Shown: positions 5,558 through 12,038 of the stretch, piece by piece
Position numbering within the stretch: the first letter of the stretch is position 1
Layout of the letters: each line of letters begins with the position of its first letter
NCBI GenBank assembly: GCA_022712815.1
Contig: JAFLJW010000354.1
Location: 1-12,944 of the forward strand
Direction of reading: 5' to 3'
Length of the DNA stretch: 12,944 bases
Source of the DNA: Pseudodesulfovibrio sp.
Lineage (GTDB): Bacteria; Desulfobacterota; Desulfovibrionia; Desulfovibrionales; Desulfovibrionaceae
Notes under the pieces: model-generated
The model's input: the letters and a program-made list of their open reading frames with translations, nothing else
Told to the model about the DNA's origin: nothing
Databases searched by the model: none
Made by a program: the position numbers and the translations under genes

Positions 5558-7060
5558 ATGGCAAACCGCCCCACAAGAACGCGCATCACAAATGAACTGG
5601 GCAACCCCCAGACCCTGCCCGATGATATCGGTCAATTTGAAGTCATGCCCGGCGGACCGGGTACTATCTTCCTTGGTCTTGGCCCACGTCCCGGCAATTT
5701 GCTGAAATTATTTCCTGATATCAAAGTCGCCCGATTCGTGGAATCTCCAGACATGGAGCGACAAACAGACCAGTGGGACAACACGGTCCCCGCCGGTTTC
5801 ACGCGCATGGAGCCTGACGAGTTCTCCGCTGAAATCGCCGCCAAATCCACGATCATTCGCTACCGCCCGAACCTTAAGGCATTTCCGACATTTTGGGGAC
5901 CGCTGGTCGGACGGACCGCACTTGGCAAGATTCCACCGGCCATCAAAAGCAAAACCGTCTGGCTGCCGCTCGGTGAGGACGACCTGCTTGGCAAGGAGCT
6001 GACCCTCGCTTTCAAGGCCAAGGGGTACGAGGTCCGATCTGTGGATCGCGAAATATTGGAACGCTCACCCGGCACAGAGCTTCCCGAGTTGCTCAGACAG
6101 GAAACGCCGGAACTATTTTTTAGCGTCAATTTCAAGGGACTGGACCCCTTCGGGCTGGGCTATAACATACTGCGCGAGGCTGGTGTCAAAGTTGCCATCT
6201 GGCTGGTGGACAATCCGTTTAACCTGCTGACCTCGGTCAAATCCGGCTATTGGAAAGATGCCAAACTTTTCGTCACGGATCATAGTCTTATCAGCCCGCT
6301 AATCGAGACCGGGGCGAAATGGGTGACACACCTTCCGCTGGCCGCCTGCCCTGAATTGTTCGGCAAGGGCGGCAAACTCCCCGCCCATGCGCATGGGATC
6401 GAGGACAAGTTGGTCTTTGTGGGACGCTCAAAATTCCCGAAAAAGGATAATTTTTTTGCAGGGCTGACCGTTCCAACCGATCAACTCGACCTGATTCATG
6501 ACGATGCGAAGAACACCCGGTTTGATTTTTTCTGGTGGCGGGATCAGTTGAATATCTCCCCCTTGTGGCCCGGTAACAAGGTCAGGGAGATAGGCATGGG
6601 TGCGGAGTTTGCCGGACAAAGTTGGAAAAAAAAGGCTCTTGAAACGGCAGGGCCGATCGTTCTTTTTGGCGATGGCGGCTGGAAGGGGATCGGGCAGGCG
6701 GACCTGCGTTCCGTGGTGGATTATTACGCTCATCTGCCCGCCGTGTACCGGACCGCCTCGATCTGCCTCAATATCTCCGGGATGCAGCTTCCGGCGGGGT
6801 TGACCCAACGCCACTTTGACGTCTGGTGCGCGGGCGGGTTCCTGATTACCGATGCCAACCCCGGTCTAAAGATTTTTCAGGACGAGCTGACCGGTCCCAT
6901 CAGTTTTTCCAATCCCGGTGAGATTCCTGAACTGTTCACCCGGTTTCAGCAGGAAACCGACGAGAAATCAGATTTGTGCAAGGCGTGGCAGGAACTCATT
7001 TTACGCGATCACACTTACCATAACCGGGCTACCACCGTGCTCGAAACTTTGGGGTTGTAA
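5558..7060 (+). CDS. CgeB-type glycosyltransferase
   Basis: This 500-aa cytoplasmic protein resembles CgeB/DUF3880-type glycosyltransferases. The N-terminal about 140 residues are family-poor. Centrally, VAIWLVDNPFNLL, then KLFVTDHSLI and WVTHLPLAACPELF, follow the pattern of DUF3880 (acceptor-side Rossmann half). Next comes KLVFVGRSKFPKK, and then a C-terminal donor-binding half ending in HFDVWCAGGFLITDANPGL, which corresponds to the RxFEvxAxGgflL segment of GT-B enzymes. The donor sugar and acceptor are unknown. ATG 5558 was preferred because the upstream extension is encoded within the rlmE promoter region, but its ribosome site is weak. The stop overlaps the next gene (TAATG), indicating co-translation with an FkbM methyltransferase and hence a likely glycan-modification pair. 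Confidence 0.75.
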   Translation: MANRPTRTRITNELGNPQTLPDDIGQFEVMPGGPGTIFLGLGPRPGNLLKLFPDIKVARFVESPDMERQTDQWDNTVPAGFTRMEPDEFSAEIAAKSTIIRYRPNLKAFPTFWGPLVGRTALGKIPPAIKSKTVWLPLGEDDLLGKELTLAFKAKGYEVRSVDREILERSPGTELPELLRQETPELFFSVNFKGLDPFGLGYNILREAGVKVAIWLVDNPFNLLTSVKSGYWKDAKLFVTDHSLISPLIETGAKWVTHLPLAACPELFGKGGKLPAHAHGIEDKLVFVGRSKFPKKDNFFAGLTVPTDQLDLIHDDAKNTRFDFFWWRDQLNISPLWPGNKVREIGMGAEFAGQSWKKKALETAGPIVLFGDGGWKGIGQADLRSVVDYYAHLPAVYRTASICLNISGMQLPAGLTQRHFDVWCAGGFLITDANPGLKIFQDELTGPISFSNPGEIPELFTRFQQETDEKSDLCKAWQELILRDHTYHNRATTVLETLGL

Positions 7061-7740
7061 TGCAAGCTGATGCCATCACCCGCTTCAAGGTCGGCAACAG
7101 AGAATTTCGTTTCTACCTGCCGGACCCGGACGACCACATCCAGCGAATCATTCGCGAAACCAGCGCATTCTACGAACTGGAAATGCTGGCGGACATGCTG
7201 CTGCTCATCACGGAAGGCGACCTGATAGTCGATTGCGGGGCCAATATCGGCAACCATTCGATCTTTCTGGCCGGAGCGGCAGAGGCCACGGTCATTGCTC
7301 TGGAACCGTTCAGGCATTGCTTTGATATCCTTGACAGAAACATCGCCCTCAACGATCTCGACGGTCGCGTTTTGCCCATGCCGCTGGCGTGCGGGGCAAA
7401 GTGCGGAACAGGGACGATCATCCCCGGCGAACCGGCCAATCTGGGCCAGACGCGAGTTTCGACCGCTGCCAAAGACACGGGCGTGGAAGTGGAAATTATC
7501 CCTTTGGACGACCTGAAATTGCCAGCCCCGGTCAGGATGCTCAAGATAGACGTGGAAGGCATGGAGGCCGAAGTCCTTCGCGGTGCATCACGAATCCTCA
7601 AAGAGGACGGCCCGATCATCTATGCTGAAGCATTCAATGACAACGCTCTGGCCGAAATTTCCATGGCCATCAGACCGTTCGGCTATAATCCAACCTTTCG
7701 ATTCAATGCCACACCAACCTACCGCTTTGAAAAGAAGTAA
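7060..7740 (+). CDS. FkbM family SAM-dependent methyltransferase
   Basis: This 226-aa Rossmann methyltransferase has motif I LIVDCGANIGNHSIF (55-69), the acidic ribose-binding residue E82 in VIALEPF, and the post-motif LKIDVEGMEAEVLRGA (161-176). The last of these is the FkbM family signature. Family members O-methylate sugars or other hydroxyls in polyketides, exopolysaccharides and glycan chains. Its ATG shares one base with the stop of the glycosyltransferase gene, so the two are translationally coupled. The natural guess is that it methylates the sugar added by, or a neighbour of the sugar added by, that enzyme. The substrate itself cannot be read from sequence. Confidence 0.88.
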   Translation: MQADAITRFKVGNREFRFYLPDPDDHIQRIIRETSAFYELEMLADMLLLITEGDLIVDCGANIGNHSIFLAGAAEATVIALEPFRHCFDILDRNIALNDLDGRVLPMPLACGAKCGTGTIIPGEPANLGQTRVSTAAKDTGVEVEIIPLDDLKLPAPVRMLKIDVEGMEAEVLRGASRILKEDGPIIYAEAFNDNALAEISMAIRPFGYNPTFRFNATPTYRFEKK

Positions 7741-7761
7741 TGATTATACCTCGCAAACAGC

Positions 7762-7790
7762 TTGTCGAAAGGACCAAAAAACGGTAATTA
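7762..7790 (+). promoter_or_regulatory. Promoter of tRNA-Ala
   Basis: TTGTCG (7762-7767), a 17-base spacer, and TAATTA (7785-7790) end 12 bases before the mature tRNA 5' end. Spacing and position suit a tRNA promoter; the -10 is imperfect. Confidence 0.45.
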
Positions 7791-7802
7791 CCCAAAACCC
7801 AT

Positions 7803-7878
7803 GGGGACGTAACTCAGCTGGGAGAGTGTCGCCTTCGCAAGGCGGAAGTCGTGAGTTCAAATCTCATCGTCTCCACCA
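7803..7878 (+). tRNA. tRNA-Ala (anticodon CGC)
   Basis: This 76-nt cloverleaf has an acceptor of 7 bp (GGGGACG/CGTCTCC) with the G3-U70 wobble pair that defines alanine tRNAs. The D stem is ACTC/GAGT, and the anticodon stem TCGCC/GGCGG carries loop TTCGCAA, giving anticodon CGC (codon GCG). The T stem is GTGAG/CTCAT with the usual TTCAAAT loop, and the discriminator A is followed by an encoded CCA. An integrase gene begins its 3' end 83 bases downstream, so this tRNA is the likely chromosomal target of the element on its right, with the gene kept intact at this junction. Confidence 0.96.
7861..7878 (+). other. Probable attachment-site region at the tRNA-Ala 3' end
   Basis: Tyrosine integrases that lie directly beside a tRNA gene usually recombine within its T-arm to 3'-end segment. 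The core identity is inferred from position only, because the partner copy lies outside the window. Confidence 0.4.
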
Positions 7879-7928
7879 ATTTTTTTAAATGGTTAGGAGT
7901 ATTAGGGTGTATCGCTTAGTAGGCCAAT

Positions 7929-7948
7929 TCACCTTTCTACTCACCTTT
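7929..7948 (+). repeat. Direct repeat TCACCTTT, possible integrase arm site
   Basis: Two exact copies (7929-7936 and 7941-7948) start 12 bases apart, between the tRNA end and the integrase stop codon. Position and spacing would suit arm-type binding, but 8-bp pairs can arise by chance. Confidence 0.25.
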
Positions 7949-7951
7949 TCA

Positions 7952-7982
7952 GGCCTCTGGCTACTCGCCGGAGGTCTTTTTT
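7952..7982 (+). terminator. Intrinsic terminator facing the tRNA
   Basis: A 10-bp stem (7952-7961 with 7967-7976, including G-U pairs) with a TACTC loop is followed by six T (7977-7982). It acts in the plus direction and would stop tRNA read-through into the antisense of the integrase. The last codons of the integrase, including its stop at 7961-7963, are inside the hairpin. Confidence 0.75.
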
Positions 7983-9061
7983 ATATCCACTATCTTGCCG
8001 CCAAATGCACGATTTACGGCCTTTGACGCATCCGTAAGACTATGCACGTATCGCGCAGTCGTGGTCACCGACCTGTGTCGCAGGATCAACTGCGCAGTCG
8101 GCAGATCTACTCCGGCTTGCAAGAGTACAGATGCAGACAGATGTCGGATCGCGTGGAAGCTGAACACCTCCACCTCGGCTCGTCTGCACATACGCTTGAT
8201 CATCTGATTGCCGTGGGTATAGGGCTTGTTTGTTTTCGGATTGACAAACACGAACTCACCGAAACCGGTCTCCAGACGTTGTTCCCGAAGCGTCTCTGCA
8301 AGCTGCTCGGTCATGGGTATCCAGTCGAATTCCAGGCCTCCGTCACGCTTCCGCGTCCAGAGTCGCACTCGGTCATCGCCAAAGTCCACATCATCCCATC
8401 GCAACCTAAACACCTCGCCGCGCCTTGCAGCAGTATGAAGATACGCCAATAACATCCGCTTTCGATGCGGCTCATAATTAACGTGTCCAGACGTCTTGAA
8501 ATGACTGGACGGGACTTGGTCAGCTATTTCGTATACCTTCCAGAAATCTGCTTCCGGCGGCACATATTTGTCGTGTTTTTCTTCTTTGTATTTTTCAACA
8601 TCCCATGGGCATTCCCCTTTGACGAGCCGCGCACGCTTGCCCCAATTCCACAAGCGCATAATATGCTTGCGGTAGGTATTTGCGCGATGTCCGCTCACCT
8701 TCATGGCTATACCATCCAAGAGCTTTCGCACAACGTTGTGCGGCAGATCGGCGGCGGGCATGACTGGAGATGCCCCAGGCTGACCAAGCAAGGCCTGGAA
8801 CACAAGGTGCTTCTCATCGTACGTCCCTTGGCTTATGCCTTTGGCTTTGATTGCCAGCAGATGATCAGTCATGAGACTGTGCAAGGAGACCGCAGGGGTC
8901 TGCTTCGAGAGTTCGTGCAATTTCTGCCTGATCAGCACTTCCCATTCCAAAGCCTTGCGGCGGGATAGGAATTTCTTCTCCTTTCGTCGCCCGTTCGGCA
9001 GAATAATCCTGCCGAAGAACTCGTATCTTTCCGTCTTGGGGTTTTTCCGTTTTACCGGCAT
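7961..9061 (-). CDS. int: Tyrosine recombinase, tRNA-proximal integrase
   Basis: This 366-aa phage-type integrase catalyses site-specific recombination through a covalent tyrosine-DNA intermediate. The first about 50 residues (PVKRKNPKTERYEFFGRI, then KEKKFLSRRKALEWE) look like an arm-DNA-binding domain, followed by a core-binding SAM-like domain (about 60-145). The catalytic domain has all key residues: R213 in TAARRGE, K238, H303 and R306 in FHAIRH, H329 in LRHRS, and nucleophile Y338 in ARYVH. ATG 9061 was chosen because GGGAGG lies 5-6 bases upstream; an in-frame GTG at 9094 has no such site. Adjacency to tRNA-Ala marks it as the likely integrase for this site. Its 5' end overlaps the HTH gene by 197 bases. 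Confidence 0.95.
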   Translation of the reverse strand: MPVKRKNPKTERYEFFGRIILPNGRRKEKKFLSRRKALEWEVLIRQKLHELSKQTPAVSLHSLMTDHLLAIKAKGISQGTYDEKHLVFQALLGQPGASPVMPAADLPHNVVRKLLDGIAMKVSGHRANTYRKHIMRLWNWGKRARLVKGECPWDVEKYKEEKHDKYVPPEADFWKVYEIADQVPSSHFKTSGHVNYEPHRKRMLLAYLHTAARRGEVFRLRWDDVDFGDDRVRLWTRKRDGGLEFDWIPMTEQLAETLREQRLETGFGEFVFVNPKTNKPYTHGNQMIKRMCRRAEVEVFSFHAIRHLSASVLLQAGVDLPTAQLILRHRSVTTTARYVHSLTDASKAVNRAFGGKIVDIKKTSGE

Positions 9062-9260
9062 AAAAACCTCCCTTACTGGTGGATCTAAGAGCACTCACTA
9101 TGTTTTTTTCAAAGAACTGCCATTCACCCCCGATCTTGATTCCACCGAGAGTGGTAGCATGTCTGTAAACCCAACCAGGGCGTTTCGACAATGCTTTTGC
9201 CACCTCCGATGCAGTATAGCACTGACCGAGTTTGTCCTTGATGACTTGTGACAGTCCCAT
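8865..9260 (-). CDS. Excisionase-like winged-HTH DNA-binding protein
   Basis: This 131-aa ORF starts at ATG 9260 (an in-frame TTG is directly before it, with AGGA upstream). Residues 15-60 form the recognisable part: YTASEVAKALSKRPGWVYRH is a MerR/excisionase-type helix-turn-helix, and the following TLGGIKIGGEWQFFEKNIV is a wing with the W/F pattern of HTH_17 proteins. Its place directly upstream of the integrase suits a recombination directionality factor (Xis) or regulator. The remaining about 66 residues are read from the same DNA as the integrase N-terminus in another frame and have no family resemblance. The functional protein may depend only on the first 65 residues. It is spaced 6 bases from the zinc-finger gene before it. 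Confidence 0.7.
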   Translation of the reverse strand: MGLSQVIKDKLGQCYTASEVAKALSKRPGWVYRHATTLGGIKIGGEWQFFEKNIVSALRSTSKGGFYAGKTEKPQDGKIRVLRQDYSAERATKGEEIPIPPQGFGMGSADQAEIARTLEADPCGLLAQSHD

Positions 9261-9266
9261 CAAATT

Positions 9267-9485
9267 TTATCCTTTGCCAACCGGCGTATCTTCAACCACG
9301 ATATTCACTCGCCGCTTGACGATCTTCTGTCCGTGGCATTTGAGGCATGGCTCCGTTTTTTCAATGTTGTTGTCTAGCGACTCCGTGCCGTGTCCTTCGC
9401 ACCGAGGGCAAACAATCTGCCCCTCGAAATTTCCAGCTCTGGCGTTAAGCAAAAATTCTTGTTTTTTAATCCAACTATCGGTCAT
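9267..9485 (-). CDS. Small DnaJ-type zinc-finger protein
   Basis: This 72-aa protein has CPRCEGHG (C26, C29) and CLKCHGQ (C47, C50), the CxxCxGxG repeat arrangement of the DnaJ cysteine-rich domain, enough for one zinc site. There is no J-domain. Short proteins of this kind are common in phage genomes, and some phage antitermination proteins carry similar fingers; the role here is unknown. ATG 9485 shares one base with the stop of the upstream recombinase (TGATG), so it is translationally coupled. A longer in-frame start at 9722 would lie inside the recombinase gene and adds unstructured sequence. Confidence 0.7.
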   Translation of the reverse strand: MTDSWIKKQEFLLNARAGNFEGQIVCPRCEGHGTESLDNNIEKTEPCLKCHGQKIVKRRVNIVVEDTPVGKG

Positions 9486-10342
9486 CACCACACCACCCTG
9501 TTTGACCCTTCCCGCAGCAACTTGGCTGAGGCGTGAGCATAAATCTGCGTTGTCTTGATATCGGAATGTCCGAGCAGCTTGCTCAGGACGAAAATATTGC
9601 CGTCCAGCTCCATAAACGCGGTCGCGTAGGTGTGCCGCAAGACATGAAGATGAAAATCGGGGTAACCGCCCTTGATGAGTTCCTGCTTGACCAAATGCGT
9701 CACGGTGTCGGGGTTGCCCCATCGAGGGAACACTAGTTTGCGGTGTCCCCAGAACACGGCCTGCTCGACCAGGACCGCATGAAAAATGTCACCGACATGG
9801 AAAACCGCATCCGTGTGCGTCTTGAAAAGCCGGACGCGGTACTTGCGGCCCACCCAATCGATATCCGCCCATGTCAACGCGAGCAGTTCGCAACGCCGCC
9901 TGCCGGTGGCAATGTAGGCTGTCACAAGCATGCGCAGGTCAAAGTCCTCGATGCCCTCCAAAAAAGTGGCGATTTCGCCTACGGGAATAAACTTGGGGAG
10001 CGACTTATGGATGCGGGGAGGCTTGACCTCGCTAAATGGATTGTCGTCGATATATTCCCAAATTTTCGCCACATTGAATGCTGTGTGAAGGTGGCGGTAG
10101 TGATTGACCACACTCGCTGGCTTCAAACCCTGCTTGGTGCATCGGGACATAAGCGTGTCACCATGGCGCGGACGGACGCGGTGCAACGGGGTGCGATGTC
10201 CGACATGATCGCCGAGCTTTCTCAATGCGAGGTCATCGGCCAGAACGGTCGCCTTCTCCCGTATGCCCTCACGATGCTCAATGTATTCAGCGCGAAAATC
10301 TGCCAACGTAATTTCCTTTTCTTTTGTCACTTTTAAAAACAA
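9485..10342 (-). CDS. Second tyrosine recombinase (XerC/D-like integrase)
   Basis: This protein of up to 285 aa is clearly different from the tRNA-proximal integrase. It lacks an arm-binding domain: it opens almost directly with the core-binding domain (ITLADFRAEYIEHR, residues 11-24). The catalytic set is complete: R149 in TGRRRCEL, K174 in LFKTH, H233 and R236 in HVLRHTYAT, H259 in LLGHSD, and Y268 in TTQIYAH. The start is uncertain: TTG 10342, GTG 10330, or a TTG at residue 13 with AAAGGA seven bases before it. It begins after a 136-base gap holding two hairpins and ends overlapping the zinc-finger gene. Possible roles are inversion, resolution of multimers or a partner in integration; sequence does not decide. 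Confidence 0.92.
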   Translation of the reverse strand: MFLKVTKEKEITLADFRAEYIEHREGIREKATVLADDLALRKLGDHVGHRTPLHRVRPRHGDTLMSRCTKQGLKPASVVNHYRHLHTAFNVAKIWEYIDDNPFSEVKPPRIHKSLPKFIPVGEIATFLEGIEDFDLRMLVTAYIATGRRRCELLALTWADIDWVGRKYRVRLFKTHTDAVFHVGDIFHAVLVEQAVFWGHRKLVFPRWGNPDTVTHLVKQELIKGGYPDFHLHVLRHTYATAFMELDGNIFVLSKLLGHSDIKTTQIYAHASAKLLREGSNRVVW

Positions 10343-10478
10343 CCTTCCCCCGGATTGTTTTTCGATGTATATTCCCTGCTGCCGGGACGGTCCTGGCTTT
10401 GCATTTCGTTTCGCCGGAGCCTCGTCAGTGTGACGAGGCTTTGTGCGTTTGGTTAAACGTCCGGTGTATCAGTTTGGA
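10343..10478. other. Gap between methyltransferase and second recombinase with two hairpins
   Basis: No gene is visible. A perfect 10-bp stem with a 3-base loop lies at 10418-10440 (AGCCTCGTCA and TGACGAGGCT). A 7-bp stem (one G-U) lies at 10381-10397. Both are followed on the plus side by short T runs and on the minus side by non-T sequence. They resemble plus-oriented terminators although no plus-strand gene precedes them. On the minus message they could separate expression of the two neighbours. Confidence 0.6.
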
Positions 10479-11702
10479 TTACCCGACCATCAAAAGCGGA
10501 ACGCTTTCCTGTAGCCGCTTCTTCGCAATGGTCACGTATTCCGGGTTCAATTCAATTCCAGCGAAGTCCCGACCAAGATGTTTGGCCACAAGTCCCGTTG
10601 TCCCGCTTCCAAAAAACGGGTCCAGGACAATGCCTGGTCTAGTCTCGCCGGCGCACTCACAAGTCGGAGTCCACCCAATAGTTTTGTTCGCTCCGATGTA
10701 TCCCGGCTTGTGACCGTCCTTTTGCCTATTTGATCCTTGGTCGTTAGCGTCTGCATGCAGATCCCGATCATCAACAACAAACGTCTTTGCAGCCTTTGAG
10801 GTAGGAACAAGCCCTTTTTCAACCACCCGCACTAGGGGCGCACCGCATTCACGGCACACCTCAACTGGGCATCCCGCCTTAATGCACGGTTCAACTAGTT
10901 TCGGTGGGAATGTAGCGAAATGAGCAGCCGGGAATGGGTGCGTTGAGATGGTCCAAACAGAGCGGAGATTCCGGCCTACAAATGGATACGTCATTACGCC
11001 TGATCCCTGACCACCGCCTCGCGTGTCGCATGGGCGAATCGTTCGACGTTTGCTCTGTTTATTGTGAGCTATAGCGTTATGATCTCCGTCAATTGCCCAC
11101 CCTTGAGGCCATGCATGGTTTGCACTGATGCTTTTTGCCGCTTCACGCACGGCCTCGTGGTCGTAGTAGTAGTGGGCCGACTTGGAGAGTAGGAAAAGCG
11201 TTTCATGAGCTACAGTGGGACGATCTTTAACGCTGGACGGCATAGGGTTGGGCTTGTGCCAGATAATTTCTGACCGCAGCCACCAGCCGGCGTCCTGAAG
11301 AGCTAATGCCACGCGCCAAGGGATGCCGACAAGATCCTTTGCCTTGAGACCATTCCCCCTTTTCGGCATCCTTTTTGCCCCCATACGAGTGCTTTGCTTG
11401 CTGCCCTGAAGGGTACTTTTGACTTCCCCGTATGCGGCTCCATTGCCCGCATAACTGTCTCCAAGATTGAGCCAAAGCGTTCCATCATTACGCAAGACGC
11501 GTCGGACCTCTTCAAAAACCGCTGTCAACCGGCAAACGAACTCTTGAGGCGTAGATTCAAGTCCGATCTGTCCATCAACGCCGTAATCCCTCAAGCCCCA
11601 ATATGGCGGCGAGGTCACGACACAATTGACGGATTGCTCCGGTATGTCCTGGAGGCGGTCTATTACATCGCCTTGAAGTATTTGGTTGCGGAAGTCTATC
11701 AT
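10479..11702 (-). CDS. Beta-class site-specific DNA methyltransferase (N4-cytosine/N6-adenine)
   Basis: This 407-aa phage-type modification enzyme transfers methyl from SAM to an exocyclic amino group. The catalytic motif IV TSPPYWGLRDYG (30-41) is N-terminal and the SAM motif I DPFFGSGTTG (361-370) is C-terminal, the beta-class order. SPPY, rather than DPPY, is commoner in N4-cytosine enzymes, but the base cannot be fixed from this. GIELNPEYV (382-390) follows motif I. Between the motifs is a long variable region with RNLRSVWTI and a cysteine cluster (C278, C283, C286, then C348, C350) that may bind zinc. No restriction endonuclease is adjacent, so it looks solitary. ATG 11702 was preferred over a TTG at 11738 that would overlap the upstream gene. 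Confidence 0.9.
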   Translation of the reverse strand: MIDFRNQILQGDVIDRLQDIPEQSVNCVVTSPPYWGLRDYGVDGQIGLESTPQEFVCRLTAVFEEVRRVLRNDGTLWLNLGDSYAGNGAAYGEVKSTLQGSKQSTRMGAKRMPKRGNGLKAKDLVGIPWRVALALQDAGWWLRSEIIWHKPNPMPSSVKDRPTVAHETLFLLSKSAHYYYDHEAVREAAKSISANHAWPQGWAIDGDHNAIAHNKQSKRRTIRPCDTRGGGQGSGVMTYPFVGRNLRSVWTISTHPFPAAHFATFPPKLVEPCIKAGCPVEVCRECGAPLVRVVEKGLVPTSKAAKTFVVDDRDLHADANDQGSNRQKDGHKPGYIGANKTIGWTPTCECAGETRPGIVLDPFFGSGTTGLVAKHLGRDFAGIELNPEYVTIAKKRLQESVPLLMVG

Positions 11703-11715
11703 GCCCAATGTTTCC

Positions 11716-11898
11716 CTATTTTGCGATGCTTTTGACAATCATCGAAATCAGGCTGCCGCCGACACAAATCAAGGCAAGTAATGCCCATATAAAAAAGTCG
11801 CCTCCGCTGCCGTCCGATGATGATCCGCGCTTGTAAGCCAGCAGCCCGAAAAGGATGCCAATAATCAGTACGATTATGTTGATAGTGGTCCAGTTCAT
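11716..11898 (-). CDS. 60-aa two-helix membrane protein
   Basis: ATG 11898 follows AAGGAGA by 7 bases. Residues 6-22 (INIIVLIIGILFGLLAY) and 36-55 (FIWALLALICVGGSLISMIV) are membrane spans, joined by a basic then serine/glycine-rich loop (KRGSSSDGSGGD). No family is recognised. It lies 3 bases after the small CxxC gene and 13 bases before the methyltransferase, so it is part of one operon. Small inner-membrane proteins of phages include superinfection-exclusion and host-takeover factors, but nothing in this sequence points to a specific one. Confidence 0.75.
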   Translation of the reverse strand: MNWTTINIIVLIIGILFGLLAYKRGSSSDGSGGDFFIWALLALICVGGSLISMIVKSIAK

Positions 11899-11901
11899 CG
11901 C

Positions 11902-12021
11902 TCAATCTCCTTTGTCTTCAACAGTCTGGCATGTACGCCCACAGCAGGGGCAGTCGCTCAGGCTGTATTTGGCTTTGTCCACAAATGAGGACTCGCACCA
12001 CTCGCAATAAAAATTATTCAT
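11902..12021 (-). CDS. 39-aa double-CxxC (zinc-ribbon-like) protein
   Basis: A very short gene starts at ATG 12021 with GAGGTG just upstream, and its TGA ends 3 bases before the membrane-protein gene. The product has C6-x-x-C9 near the N-terminus (YCEWCE) and C24-P-C-C27-G near the C-terminus, an arrangement like a miniature zinc ribbon or rubredoxin-like knuckle pair. The ribosome site, tight spacing on both sides and cysteine pattern argue that it is real. Function is unknown; it may be a DNA- or protein-binding accessory of the element. Confidence 0.65.
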   Translation of the reverse strand: MNNFYCEWCESSFVDKAKYSLSDCPCCGRTCQTVEDKGD

Positions 12022-12038
12022 CATCCACCTCGTTCATA

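Noticed and set aside
8465..8968. 167-aa plus-strand ORF opposite the tRNA-proximal integrase
   Set aside because: Shadow frame; no ribosome site and no domain.
9108..9114. A AAA AAC heptamer in frame in the excisionase-like gene, a classic -1 slippery site that might fuse it to the integrase
   Set aside because: The -1 frame hits a TAG within six codons, and the integrase lies in the other (+1) frame, so slippage would not make a fusion.
9743..10336. 197-aa plus-strand ORF opposite the second recombinase
   Set aside because: Antisense to a gene with all catalytic residues; no supporting start signal.
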